From Methylobacter sp015476545 (GTDB lineage: Bacteria; Pseudomonadota; Gammaproteobacteria; Methylococcales; Methylomonadaceae): a stretch of 64,000 nucleotides of DNA. The number at the start of each line of letters is the position of its first letter. Positions within the stretch are counted from its first letter, which is position 1. The notes beneath the pieces are model-generated. The model had not been told where the DNA came from, searched no databases, and saw only the letters and a program-made list of their open reading frames with translations. Position numbers and translations under genes: made by a program. Positions 26,242 through 37,037 of this stretch are shown one piece after another. Location of the stretch: the NCBI RefSeq assembly GCF_052162025.1, contig NZ_CP197401.1:310001-374000 (forward strand), written 5' to 3'.

Positions 26242-28125
26242 ATGTTGAATTTTAGAAATATATCGTTGCGCCGGGGCGCCCGGGTCTTGTTTGCCAACGC
26301 CTCGTTCACTATCCATAAGGGCCAGAAAATCGGGGTCACAGGCGCCAACGGCGTCGGCAAGTCCAGCCTGTTTGCGCTGCTTCGGAACGAGCTGCACCTG
26401 GACGAAGGCGATTTCTCCATGCCGCCAGGCCTGGAAATCGCGCATGTGGCGCAGGAGACGCCTGCCGTCGGCTGCTCGGCCATCGATTACGTCATTGACG
26501 GCGATCGCGAATTAAGACGTCTGCAGCAGCAACTGGCCGCCGCCGAGCAGGCCGATGACGGCTTGAAACAGGCGCAACTGCACGCGGCGCTGGACACGAT
26601 CGGCGGCTATTCGGCCCAGGCGCGGGCTTCTCGATTGATGAGCGGATTGGGCTTCATGCCTGAGCAGGAGCAGAACCCGGTCAGTTCGTTTTCGGGCGGT
26701 TGGCGCATGCGGCTCAATCTGGCCCAGGCCCTGATGTGCCGGTCCGACGTCCTGCTGCTTGACGAGCCGACCAACCACCTGGACCTGGACGCCGTGATCT
26801 GGCTGCAGGACTGGCTGTGCAAATATCCCGGCACGCTGCTGCTGATTTCGCATGACCGCGATTTCCTCGACGCCATCACCGACCATATCGTGCATATCGA
26901 GCAGAACAAGGCCGAAATCTATACCGGCAATTATTCGGCTTTTGAGCGAATGCGCGCCGAAAAGCTGGCGCAGCAACAGGCCGCCTATCTGAAGCAGCAA
27001 CGGGAAATCGCCCATATGCAAAGCTTCGTCGACCGCTTCAAGGCTAAAGCCACCAAGGCGCGCCAGGCGCAAAGCCGCATCAAGGCCCTGGAAAGAATGG
27101 AACTGATCGCGCAGGCGCACGTCGATTCGCCGTTCGATTTCAGCTTTCCTGCGCCCGGCAGGATGCCCAATCCGTTATTGACGCTGGAGAAGGCCGACAT
27201 CGGCTATGGCCAGAAACGCGTGATCGAACAGGCAAGCCTGTCGATATCGCCGGGCGACCGCATCGGCCTGCTGGGCCCGAACGGCGCCGGGAAATCCAGC
27301 CTGATCAAAGTACTGGCCGGCACCATGCCGCCATTATCGGGAACGCGGCGCGAAGCAGATGCGCTCAGGATAGGCTACTTCGCCCAGCATCAACTGGAAC
27401 AATTGCGTCTGGATGAGAGTCCATTATGGCATCTGCAGAAACTGGACAATCAGGCCACCGAGAAGGATTTGCGCAATTTCCTGGGCGGGTTCGATTTTCA
27501 AGGCGACAAGGTGCTGGAACCGGTCAAGCCGTTCTCCGGCGGCGAAAAAGCGCGTCTGGTTCTGGCGATGCTGGTTTATCAAAACCCTAATCTGTTGCTG
27601 CTCGATGAGCCGACCAACCATCTGGATCTGGAAATGCGCCATGCCTTGAGCGTGGCGTTGCAGGATTATGAAGGCGCCATCGTTGTCGTCTCCCATGACC
27701 GGCACTTGCTGCGCTCGGTGACCGATCAGCTGCTGCTGGTGGCCGACGGCAAGGCCCAGCCGTTCGACGGCGATCTGGAGGACTACCGCCTCTGGCTGGC
27801 CGAACAGAAAAAAGGCGAGGAAAAGCCAGCGGCGGATGCCGCGCCGATGGTTTCGCGCAAAGATCAGAGAAAACTGGATGCGGAGCGCCGTCAGAAATTC
27901 AAGCCGCTGTACGATGCGCTGAAAAAAGCCGAGCAGGCGGTTGAAAAATACCATACAGAACAGCGCCAGCTGGAGCAACAACTGGCCGATCCCGCGATTT
28001 ATACTGATTCGGAAAAAGATCGCTTAAAGCAACTGATGGAACGCAAGGTGCAAGTCGACAAAGCCTTGGAGGACGCTGAAGCCGCCTGGATGGAAGCCGA
28101 GGAAAAGTTGGAAGAGGCTAAATAA
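26242..28125 (+). CDS. ABC-F family ATPase (YheS-like)
   Basis: Soluble ABC-F protein with two ATPase domains and no membrane part; the family acts on ribosomes. Walker A motifs are GANGVGKSS (about residue 34) and GPNGAGKSS (about 350). Signatures are SFSGGWRMRL and PFSGGEKARL, each followed by LLLDEPTNHLDL. The inter-domain linker is KAKATKARQAQSRIKALERM. A charged coiled-coil tail occupies about residues 545-627. The start (MLNFRNISLRRGARVLFANAS) and length (627) resemble E. coli YheS rather than Uup or EttA. Confidence 0.93.
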   Translation: MLNFRNISLRRGARVLFANASFTIHKGQKIGVTGANGVGKSSLFALLRNELHLDEGDFSMPPGLEIAHVAQETPAVGCSAIDYVIDGDRELRRLQQQLAAAEQADDGLKQAQLHAALDTIGGYSAQARASRLMSGLGFMPEQEQNPVSSFSGGWRMRLNLAQALMCRSDVLLLDEPTNHLDLDAVIWLQDWLCKYPGTLLLISHDRDFLDAITDHIVHIEQNKAEIYTGNYSAFERMRAEKLAQQQAAYLKQQREIAHMQSFVDRFKAKATKARQAQSRIKALERMELIAQAHVDSPFDFSFPAPGRMPNPLLTLEKADIGYGQKRVIEQASLSISPGDRIGLLGPNGAGKSSLIKVLAGTMPPLSGTRREADALRIGYFAQHQLEQLRLDESPLWHLQKLDNQATEKDLRNFLGGFDFQGDKVLEPVKPFSGGEKARLVLAMLVYQNPNLLLLDEPTNHLDLEMRHALSVALQDYEGAIVVVSHDRHLLRSVTDQLLLVADGKAQPFDGDLEDYRLWLAEQKKGEEKPAADAAPMVSRKDQRKLDAERRQKFKPLYDALKKAEQAVEKYHTEQRQLEQQLADPAIYTDSEKDRLKQLMERKVQVDKALEDAEAAWMEAEEKLEEAK

Positions 28126-28214
28126 AATTCAACTTCCAGGACAAGAGCCAATAGCTGGAGGTTGCCGATTCAATAAATAGTGCCGAGGTTTAGCGCATAT
28201 CGGGAAGGAAGATC

Positions 28215-28727
28215 ATGTTCGAAATCATAAAGCTATTATTTGATATCTGCCTGTTCAAGAAAGGGCCCCAGCATTTGCCGTATTCGCCATCGCTGCTGTA
28301 CGGCATGATAGGCACCTATGCCGTCGTTAACTTTCTGACGATCCATATCAGCGTAGGCCGGCTTTCTACATTGCTCGTAGTGACGGTCTGCACATTGATC
28401 GTTGTTGGATTCAGCTGGGTCATGCTGTATTTCGGGCACAGGCTGGCGCGATTTAATCAAACCACCTGTGCTTTATTGGGCACCGATGCGCTGCTCAGTT
28501 TCTTTGCCGTGCCCGGAATTTCCTCAATGGTGACCGGAGGCATGACTTTATTGGCATTTTCGGTCATGATAGTTCTGATGATCTGGCATTGGGTGATTAC
28601 CGGCCATATTATCCGCAATGCGCTGGATCAGACGTTGATGTTCGGCCTGGGGCTGGCGTTTTTATACCTGTTCTCAATGTATCAGGTAATGGACTTGTTA
28701 TTTCCCGACGCTACCGTCGTTGAATAG
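28215..28727 (+). CDS. Membrane protein of unknown function (five helices)
   Basis: A 170-residue, strongly hydrophobic protein with about five membrane segments. The first 25 residues (MFEIIKLLFDICLFKKGPQHLPYS) look like those of the Yip1-like proteins of gammaproteobacteria, but I cannot assign a family firmly. A GGAAGG ribosome site precedes the ATG. It is 8 bases upstream of the UspA gene and likely co-transcribed. Confidence 0.7.
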   Translation: MFEIIKLLFDICLFKKGPQHLPYSPSLLYGMIGTYAVVNFLTIHISVGRLSTLLVVTVCTLIVVGFSWVMLYFGHRLARFNQTTCALLGTDALLSFFAVPGISSMVTGGMTLLAFSVMIVLMIWHWVITGHIIRNALDQTLMFGLGLAFLYLFSMYQVMDLLFPDATVVE

Positions 28728-28735
28728 GAGAAATC

Positions 28736-29179
28736 ATGGGAGACTATAAACATATATTGCTGGCGGCCGACTTTTCCGTACACGGGGAAGACGTGGCCAG
28801 GAGAGCAAAAGATCTGGCTGACAAATATCAGGCAGAATTGAGTATTGTGCATGTCGTGGACAACTTGCCGCTGACCGATGCGGCGTATGGGCCGGTTATC
28901 CCGTTTGATCTGGACTTGACCGAAGAGCTGATGGCGGCGGCAAAAGACAGATTGGCCAAATTGGCCGAAAGCCTGGGTATCGCCGAGGACCGCCAATGCA
29001 TAGCGGTCGGCAGCCCGAAACTGGAAATCATCAGGGTAGCCGAAGAAAAACAAGCGGATCTGATCGTAGTCGGCTCGCACGGCCGGCACGGCCTGGCCCT
29101 GCTGCTCGGTTCGACAGCGAACGGCGTATTGCACCATGCGTACTGCGATGTGTTGGCTGTGCGTTTGAAAAACGAGTGA
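28736..29179 (+). CDS. Universal stress protein (UspA family)
   Basis: A 147-residue single-domain Usp. The start HILLAADFSVHGEDVARRA and the ATP-loop motif GSHGRHGLALLLGSTA near the C-terminus (G-x2-G-x9-G-S pattern) suggest an ATP-binding UspFG/MJ0577-like type rather than the non-binding UspA type. The AGGAG site is well placed. Its stress signal is unknown. Confidence 0.92.
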   Translation: MGDYKHILLAADFSVHGEDVARRAKDLADKYQAELSIVHVVDNLPLTDAAYGPVIPFDLDLTEELMAAAKDRLAKLAESLGIAEDRQCIAVGSPKLEIIRVAEEKQADLIVVGSHGRHGLALLLGSTANGVLHHAYCDVLAVRLKNE

Positions 29180-29248
29180 GAGGGTTAACTGGGCGCACAG
29201 ACTTACAATTAATAAAGCGCTCTTGTATTGTTATTAAGGTAGATATAA

Positions 29249-29662
29249 ATGATTGGACAGATTGAAAGTTATGATTCCGAGGCAAAAACCGGGGTCATAA
29301 AAAGCGATGAGGCATTGTTTGAATTTAATGCCGACGACTGGGCAGCGGAAGCGTCGCCGGAGCCAGGCGATGATGTCACTTTTGACGCAAAAGGCAATGC
29401 CGCTGTCAACGTGAATCTGGTGGGGGCTTATCTGGCTAAACCCGAGGCTGTCAAATACCGTTATGTGGCGGCTGTGTTGGCACTGGTTTTAGGCGGCATC
29501 GGTGCGCACCGGCTTTATTTGGGCTATTACTGGATTGCTCTGGCCCAGTTGGCGCTGACTGTTTTAACGGTCGGTTTCGGTGTGGTCTGGGGATTTATCG
29601 AAGCGGTGCTGCTTTTTGGCGGGCAGATGGACAAGGATGCCAAAGGCCGCCCTTTAAAATAG
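29249..29662 (+). CDS. Cold-shock-like domain fused to a TM2 membrane domain
   Basis: A 137-residue protein. Residues 1 to about 50 (IGQIESYDSEAKTGVIKS...FDAKGNAAVNV) look like a small OB-fold/cold-shock domain with degenerate RNA-binding aromatics. Residues about 70-125 form a TM2 domain with two helices and the motif GGIGAHRLYLGYYWIALAQL. DUF1294-like and TM2 proteins with such OB domains are known, but their function is not. A bidirectional terminator lies between this gene and cspA. Confidence 0.82.
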   Translation: MIGQIESYDSEAKTGVIKSDEALFEFNADDWAAEASPEPGDDVTFDAKGNAAVNVNLVGAYLAKPEAVKYRYVAAVLALVLGGIGAHRLYLGYYWIALAQLALTVLTVGFGVVWGFIEAVLLFGGQMDKDAKGRPLK

Positions 29663-29680
29663 CTTGTTGAAAAACCATAA

Positions 29681-29714
29681 AAAAGGCCCTGATGAGCCAT
29701 CATCAGGGCCTTTT
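29681..29714 (+). terminator. Bidirectional intrinsic terminator
   Basis: A perfect 15-base stem (AAAAGGCCCTGATGA / TCATCAGGGCCTTTT) with a 4-base loop between the convergent TM2 and cspA genes. A-rich and T-rich flanks let it work on both strands. Confidence 0.9.
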
Positions 29715-29735
29715 AGAATCTGAATGCGATCCTTG

Positions 29736-29939
29736 TTATTTAGGTTGCACGTTAGCGGCAGTTAAGCCTTTTGGACCAGATTCGATGTCAAAGATGACTG
29801 TTTGGCCTGGGGACAGTGTTTTAAAACCTTCTCCCTGAATAACCGAGTGGTGAACGAAAACGTCTTCACTACCTTCTGAAGGTTCAATGAAACCAAAACC
29901 TTTTGTGTTATTAAACCACTTTACAGTGCCTGTTGCCAT
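29736..29939 (-). CDS. Cold-shock protein (CspA family)
   Basis: A 67-residue single cold-shock domain. RNP1 is KGFGFIEP and RNP2 is VFVHHS; the start is ATGTVKWFNNTKGFGF. It binds single-stranded RNA/DNA and melts mRNA structure. Which paralogue (CspA, CspE, etc.) cannot be decided. The 145 bases before it contain its promoter and leader but no cold-box element that I can recognise. Confidence 0.96.
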   Translation of the reverse strand: MATGTVKWFNNTKGFGFIEPSEGSEDVFVHHSVIQGEGFKTLSPGQTVIFDIESGPKGLTAANVQPK

Positions 29940-30084
29940 TTTGAAAACTCCTGAAAAAATAACTTACGGTTAACACAGAACTAAAACATTGATAACCGGA
30001 CAACCTAACAACCTAGGAATCCCTAACTCAACATCTGCCGTCTGATCGCAGGCTATTGTACTGTTATTTTTCGCCGGATGCCAT

Positions 30085-30495
30085 TTATTGAAAGATTTTG
30101 TAGAGTCCGTCAAGTACCAGCGCATTAGGGCTGACCATACCGACGACCTGCTGGTTTTCAACGACCGGCGCCCTGACCAGATCGTACTGGGCAAACAGCC
30201 TCGAACAATAGCGGATATCCATGTCCGGGGAAACGCTGATGACCGGCTTGGCCATGATTTCATAGACATTGACGCGCTCCGGCGCCCGGTCTTTCGCCAG
30301 CACATGGCGCGCGATATCGCCGGACGTGATCATGCCGAACTCATCGTCGTCATGGCGCTTATTGACGATCAGCACGGATGTTCTGAGCGCTTTCATTTTT
30401 TTCAGGGCGTCGGCCACGGTCGCAATGCCGTCGATGGTGCCGACCTCGGTTTTCATGATATCCCTGACGCGGGTTATGGGCTGCTTGACTGTCAT
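30085..30495 (-). CDS. CBS-domain pair protein
   Basis: A 136-residue protein consisting of two CBS motifs (about residues 8-65 and 75-132: VRDIMKTEVGTIDGIATVADALKKM and VYEIMAKPVISVSPDMD, with APVVENQQVVGMVS). CBS pairs usually bind adenine nucleotides or S-adenosylmethionine as energy sensors. The start overlaps the stop of the PII-like gene (ATGA). It is the last gene of the DUF1538/PII/CBS operon, so it probably modulates the same system. Confidence 0.85.
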   Translation of the reverse strand: MTVKQPITRVRDIMKTEVGTIDGIATVADALKKMKALRTSVLIVNKRHDDDEFGMITSGDIARHVLAKDRAPERVNVYEIMAKPVISVSPDMDIRYCSRLFAQYDLVRAPVVENQQVVGMVSPNALVLDGLYKIFQ

Positions 30496-30842
30496 ATTTT
30501 GTCCTCGATTTCGTGGGTTAATTCTTCAACCTGATGCATGACGCCGATGGCGTCCTCGACATCGATCTGAAAGGCGATGCCGGTGCCGGGCGTGTTGTCA
30601 AACTGGGCGGCTTGCGAGACGGTTTCGAGAATGTGCCGGCTCAGATGCTCTTCCACCAGCAGCAGCACGACATCACGCTGCATCTCAAGCGACAGGCCGA
30701 AAAAGGTCTTGGAGCGCTTGAGGCCTTCGCCGCGGGCGTTATTGACAACGGTTGCGCCTTTGGCGCCGTTTTTACGCGCCGTTTCAAGCACCAGTTCGGT
30801 TTTGTCATCATCGACAAGTACGATAATTAATTTGAAATGCAT
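30492..30842 (-). CDS. PII-like signalling protein
   Basis: About 116 residues resembling the nitrogen regulator PII fold: MHFKLIIVLVDDDKTELVLETARKNGAKGATVVNNARGEG matches the beta1-alpha1-beta2 part and start of the T-loop (split here: FKLIIVLVDDDKTE, GAKGATVVNNARGEG). RDVVLLLVEEHLSRHILETV follows the usual core. It lacks the exact T-loop uridylylation tyrosine context of GlnB/GlnK. I set the start at ATG 30842, which has GAGGAAA upstream; a TTG four codons earlier is unlikely. Known PII-like proteins often control a neighbouring membrane protein, here the DUF1538 pair. Confidence 0.8.
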   Translation of the reverse strand: MHFKLIIVLVDDDKTELVLETARKNGAKGATVVNNARGEGLKRSKTFFGLSLEMQRDVVLLLVEEHLSRHILETVSQAAQFDNTPGTGIAFQIDVEDAIGVMHQVEELTHEIEDKI

Positions 30843-30850
30843 GGTTTTCC

Positions 30851-31630
30851 TCAAGGGTTAGATGAAGTGCTGTTTCTGCTGAGCCATTGTGCAATTTGCG
30901 CATAGCCCAGTACAGCAATGACAGGAAATAAGCTGGCAAAGGCGATCAGGCCAAAGCCATCCAAAAGCGGGTTGCGGCCGGGTATGGCCTCGGCCAGTCC
31001 CAATCCCAATGCGGTGACCAGCGGTACGGTAACCATCGATGTAGTCACCCCACCTGAATCGTAGGCCAGGCCGATAATCATCTTGGGGGCAAAATAGGTT
31101 TGTATGACAATAATGACATAGCCGGCGATAATAAAAAAAGCGAGATCCAGCCCCGAGACAATTCGAAACGTACCCAAGGCCAGGCCAACAGCGACTCCTA
31201 CGGCAACCGAGATCCGCAGACCCCAGGCGCGGATGGTTCCCCCCGAAATTTGCTCGACTTTAATGGCGACAGCCAGCAGGGCGGGTTCGGCTAAAGCCGT
31301 AGCGAAACCAATGCTGGCGGCAAAAATATAAACCCAAAAATAAGTGAGCCAGGATACAGGCTGATTGACAGGATCAATACCTAAAAATTCAGGCGCGGTC
31401 AGCTGGGACGCCATCAAGCCTCCAAGCGGGAACAGCGCCATGTCCAGACCTTCCAGAAAGACAACAATGCCGAGCAGGACATAGAAAAAACCGATCAGCG
31501 TTTTCCTGGGATTAGCAATGGGTCTGCGGATCACCCATAGCTGGAATCCGATGATAGTCGCCGCAATAGGCAAAATATCCCGGCAGGTTTGCAGTAATTC
31601 CACTGCTAAATGTATTAACCATTCAATCAT
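30851..31630 (-). CDS. DUF1538 membrane protein (second copy)
   Basis: A 259-residue protein with about seven membrane helices. It shares with its upstream neighbour the DUF1538 features GLDMALFPLGGLMA, ATALAEPALLAVA and the repeated IIGLAYDSGGVTTSMVTVPLVTALGLGLA segment. Conserved glycine, Asp-Ser-Gly and proline residues in helices suggest a transporter or channel, but substrate and activity are unknown. It overlaps the first copy by 4 bases and is followed by the PII-like gene 8 bases on. Confidence 0.85.
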   Translation of the reverse strand: MIEWLIHLAVELLQTCRDILPIAATIIGFQLWVIRRPIANPRKTLIGFFYVLLGIVVFLEGLDMALFPLGGLMASQLTAPEFLGIDPVNQPVSWLTYFWVYIFAASIGFATALAEPALLAVAIKVEQISGGTIRAWGLRISVAVGVAVGLALGTFRIVSGLDLAFFIIAGYVIIVIQTYFAPKMIIGLAYDSGGVTTSMVTVPLVTALGLGLAEAIPGRNPLLDGFGLIAFASLFPVIAVLGYAQIAQWLSRNSTSSNP

Positions 31631-32433
31631 ATAAACATCCCGTAAGCCATGACGAAAATCATCGGCATCAATACCGCAAAAACTATTAGTCCGAAACCAT
31701 CCGTTACCGGGTTGCGGCCTTTGATCGCGGTGGCAAGCCCGACGCCGAGCGCGGTCACCAGCGGCACGGTAATGGTGGAGGTGGCGATGGCGCCTGAATC
31801 ATAAGCGATGCCAATGATCTCGGCGGGCGCGAAGGGCGTCATAATCGCAACGCAGCCAAACCCGAAAAAAACCGGGTAATAGACGGGCCAGCCCCGGAGA
31901 ATCCTGAATATGCCGACTAAAATAGCGAAACCGATGGATAGGGCGACAGTAATACGCAGTCCTAATGCATAACTGTCCTTGGCTGCGTCAGTTTGTTCAA
32001 TAAGTCCCCCGGCAGCGGCTATATGGGCGGCTTTTTCGGCAACGGCGATGAGCGCCGGTTCGGCAATCGCCGCACTAAAACCCAGGCAAAATGCAAAAGC
32101 CAACAGCCAGAACAGGCTGCCTTTGCGCGCAAAGGCGTGTGCCATCGACTCACCCAATGGGAACAGGCTTTGTTCCAGTCCTTGAACGAATAACGTGAGG
32201 CCGAGCACGACTAAAAGCGTGCCGATGATTAAATCGCTCACATCGGGAATAGGCAGCTGGATAACGAAAACCTGGAAGATAATCACGACGGCAAGAATCG
32301 GGACCAGATCCAGAAAACTGCTGAATAGCTGCCTGATAAAAGGATTGTCTATGAGGCGATGGCGAAGCGACGTATAGAAGTCCAGAAAACGCCCGTACAG
32401 CTGCCTGATAAAAGAATTTTTCGATAAAGGCAT
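31627..32433 (-). CDS. DUF1538 membrane protein (first copy)
   Basis: A 268-residue membrane protein and first gene of the operon. After about 40 polar residues come about seven helices with the same landmarks as the downstream copy: GLEQSLFPLGESMAHAF, SAAIAEPALIAVAEKA and IIGIAYDSGAIATSTITVPLVTALGVGLA (in parts IIGIAYDSGAIATS, VPLVTALGVG). The two copies are diverged paralogues and could form a heterodimer; some DUF1538 proteins are single fused double-domain chains. Function is unknown. Confidence 0.85.
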   Translation of the reverse strand: MPLSKNSFIRQLYGRFLDFYTSLRHRLIDNPFIRQLFSSFLDLVPILAVVIIFQVFVIQLPIPDVSDLIIGTLLVVLGLTLFVQGLEQSLFPLGESMAHAFARKGSLFWLLAFAFCLGFSAAIAEPALIAVAEKAAHIAAAGGLIEQTDAAKDSYALGLRITVALSIGFAILVGIFRILRGWPVYYPVFFGFGCVAIMTPFAPAEIIGIAYDSGAIATSTITVPLVTALGVGLATAIKGRNPVTDGFGLIVFAVLMPMIFVMAYGMFI

Positions 32434-32549
32434 GTTTAATATAAATTTATTTTCATCATTAGTCTTTTTCAGTTAAGCAACAATCCCATTAAAAATCAAG
32501 TCGGGTTTGAGGTTGGAATAAATCCTGTCATCAAAGTTAGCGTCCTTGT

Positions 32550-32578
32550 CTTGAAAACGGTCGGATTACCCCCCATGT
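32550..32578 (+). promoter_or_regulatory. Sigma-32 (heat-shock) promoter of clpB
   Basis: CTTGAAA at 32550-32556, 14 bases, then CCCCATGT at 32571-32578. This matches the enterobacterial sigma-32 consensus CTTGAAA-N13/14-CCCCATNT at every position. It lies about 40 bases before the clpB start. Confidence 0.88.
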
Positions 32579-32617
32579 TAGCGGTAACTTAGAAATTATC
32601 TTTTAGAGGTACATCAA

Positions 32618-35194
<2,577 letters not shown>

Positions 35195-35202
35195 GCGATA
35201 TC

Positions 35203-35229
35203 GGGTGGGCAGCATGGCGCCGCCCACCC
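35203..35229 (+). terminator. GC-rich hairpin between clpB and mscL
   Basis: GGGTGGGC - 11 bases - GCCCACCC, just after clpB and just before the end of the convergent mscL. The T-rich stretch follows after a gap, so terminator strength is uncertain. Confidence 0.5.
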
Positions 35230-35237
35230 TGATCATG

Positions 35238-35636
35238 CTATTTTCTTTCCCTCAGCAAGTCGCGGATCTCAGCCAACAATAGTTCTTCTTTGGTAGGCGC
35301 GGGCTCCGGCGCCGCTTCCTGTTTTCTTCTGAAGCGATTGATTAGCTTGACTATCATGAAAACGGCGAAGGCAATAATCGTGAAGTTAACCAAAGTCTGA
35401 ATGAAATTGCCGTAATTAAGCGTTACGGCGGGCGTATCCAAGGTGGCTTCCTTTAACGTTACTGCCAGATTGGTGAAGTCGACGCCGCCGACCAGCATGC
35501 CGATCGGAGGCATAATGATGTCGTCGACCAGCGATGAAATGATTTTGCCGAAAGCGGCTCCGATAATGATGCCGATGGCCATGTCGATAGCATTGCCTTT
35601 AATGGCGAATTCTTTAAATTCACGTAATATGCTCAT
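35238..35636 (-). CDS. mscL: Large-conductance mechanosensitive channel MscL
   Basis: Homopentameric inner-membrane channel that opens on hypo-osmotic shock. TM1 is in IDMAIGIIIGAAFGKIISSLVDD, TM2 about residues 78-100 (VNFTIIAFAVFMIVK), and the C-terminal helix is EELLLAEIRDLL. The start MSILREFKEFAIKGN is diagnostic; length 132 is typical. Confidence 0.97.
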   Translation of the reverse strand: MSILREFKEFAIKGNAIDMAIGIIIGAAFGKIISSLVDDIIMPPIGMLVGGVDFTNLAVTLKEATLDTPAVTLNYGNFIQTLVNFTIIAFAVFMIVKLINRFRRKQEAAPEPAPTKEELLLAEIRDLLRERK

Positions 35637-35784
35637 AATTGACTTCCCTCATGGTTATTATTTAGAAGCGAGCTGTCAGACTGTTTTTAAAGGCAGTGAA
35701 AGCGTCCAGACTATAAAATGAGCTTGTTCATACAGATTCTTTTGAATCGGCTATCTTGATCCGCCCATCTTAAGGAGAAAGACT

Positions 35785-36264
35785 ATGAATATTAATGATG
35801 AGTTCAGACCGCCAGTGCCGCCATTCACGCGTGAGACGGCCATGCAGAAAGTCCGCATGGCTGAGGATGCATGGAACAGCGGCGATCCGCAGCAGGTCGT
35901 TCTGGATTATACGATCGACAGTCAGTGGCGCAGTCGGGTTGAGTTTCCGAAAGGCCGGGAGGAAATCATCCGGTTTTTGACGCGCAAATGGGTTCGTGAA
36001 CAGGAATTCAGGATAATCAAGGAACTCTGGACGCATGAAAATAACCGCATCGCAGTGCGCTTCGCCTATGAATGGCACGATTATGTCGGCAACTGGTTTC
36101 GTTCCTACGGAAACGAAAACTGGGAATTCGATGCGAACGGTCTGGTGCGGAAGCGGTTCGCCAGCATCAACGACATGCCCATCAAGGAACCGGAACGCAA
36201 ATTCCACTGGCTTCCGGGGCGCCGGCCCGATGATTATCCCGGCCTCAGCGAGCTCGGCTTATAA
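35785..36264 (+). CDS. NTF2-like protein of the DUF1348 family
   Basis: A 159-residue single-domain protein of the SnoaL/NTF2-like fold (RPPVPPFTRETAMQKVRMAEDAWNSGDP; the middle YTIDSQWRSRVEFPKGRE; the end RKRFASINDMPI). DUF1348 members are small alpha+beta-barrel proteins without an agreed function. An AAGGAGA ribosome site lies before the ATG. It is monocistronic or co-transcribed with the yjbQ-like gene 31 bases on. Confidence 0.85.
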   Translation: MNINDEFRPPVPPFTRETAMQKVRMAEDAWNSGDPQQVVLDYTIDSQWRSRVEFPKGREEIIRFLTRKWVREQEFRIIKELWTHENNRIAVRFAYEWHDYVGNWFRSYGNENWEFDANGLVRKRFASINDMPIKEPERKFHWLPGRRPDDYPGLSELGL

Positions 36265-36295
36265 CCATCTCCTATTGCGATATTAAGATTTTACT

Positions 36296-36724
36296 ATGTG
36301 GATTCAGAAAGAATTTAAACTGAAAGCGCGGCCCCGCGGTTTTCACCTCGTTACCGATGAAGTGTTCAGCGCTCTGCCGGAACTGGCAAACATCCGGTGC
36401 GGGCTGCTGCATCTATTGCTGAAGCATACCTCGGCCTCGCTGACGCTGAACGAAAACGCCGACATGACTGTACGCCAGGATTTCGAGCGTTTTTTCAATA
36501 GAGCAGTGCCGGAAAACGAGCCTTACTATCGGCACAACTACGAGGGCAGCGACGATCTGCCCGCGCATCTGAAAAGCAGCATCCTGGGCGCCACCTTGAC
36601 CATTCCCATCACCAACGGCAGGCTGAATCTGGGCATCTGGCAGGGCATCTATCTGTGCGAGCACCGGAATCATGGCGGTAGTCGGAGTCTGGTGGCGACT
36701 ATTCAAGGGGAGAGCGTAGGATGA
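36296..36724 (+). CDS. YjbQ/UPF0047 family protein
   Basis: A 142-residue protein with the YjbQ signature LLHLLLKHTSASLTLNENAD and the ending GRLNLGIWQGIYLCEHRNHGGSRSLVATIQG (in parts LGIWQGIYLCEHR). Three conserved histidines probably bind a metal. Members have been reported to have weak thiamine-phosphate synthase activity; the real role is unclear. Confidence 0.9.
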   Translation: MWIQKEFKLKARPRGFHLVTDEVFSALPELANIRCGLLHLLLKHTSASLTLNENADMTVRQDFERFFNRAVPENEPYYRHNYEGSDDLPAHLKSSILGATLTIPITNGRLNLGIWQGIYLCEHRNHGGSRSLVATIQGESVG

Positions 36725-36727
36725 ATT

Positions 36728-36775
36728 CCGGCATTCGAAGTCGCCTGTGCCGGGTTTTCGCTAAGGCCACAGCAC
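36728..36775 (+). repeat. Partial copy of the GTAGGCTGGG dispersed repeat
   Basis: CCGGCATTCGAAGTCGCC...GTTTTCGCTAAGGCCACAGC corresponds to the second half of the full copy that begins at 36777. It appears to be a degenerate tandem unit. Confidence 0.6.
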
Positions 36776-36776
36776 G

Positions 36777-36849
36777 GTAGGCTGGGTTGATAAACCCAGC
36801 ATTCAAAGCCACCTTGCCGGATTTCCGCTAAAGCTACAATCCAGCTTAC
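36777..36849 (+). repeat. GTAGGCTGGG dispersed repeat, copy 1
   Basis: A 73-base unit beginning GTAGGCTGGGTTGATAAACC, with middle part CCAGCATTC...TTTCCGCTAAAGCTAC and end CCAGCTTAC. The ends are inverted relative to each other, and an inner GGGTTGATAAACCC palindrome is present. The same unit recurs at 37215 and 60292. Confidence 0.85.
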
Positions 36850-37037
36850 GCGTGCTGTATCAATTGCGAATGCCACCTCCTGTCGTCGGCACATCCTATT
36901 CCTATGTCCCTATGCCCACAGAATGGCAAAAACGTTTGACAGGTTTGTGAGCGAGGTCTACAAGTTAGCAGAAGAAGTTTTTCAGGATGAGGGTCGATGG
37001 CTCTCCTCTGCTTCTCTCAACTTCATAACCAAGGGTA

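Noticed and set aside
36703..36894. Minus-strand frame with CWVYQPSLP, similar to a frame at 60191-60382 with CWVYQLSLP
   Set aside because: The shared peptide comes from reading the dispersed GTAGGCTGGG repeat in the same frame; it is not a gene family.
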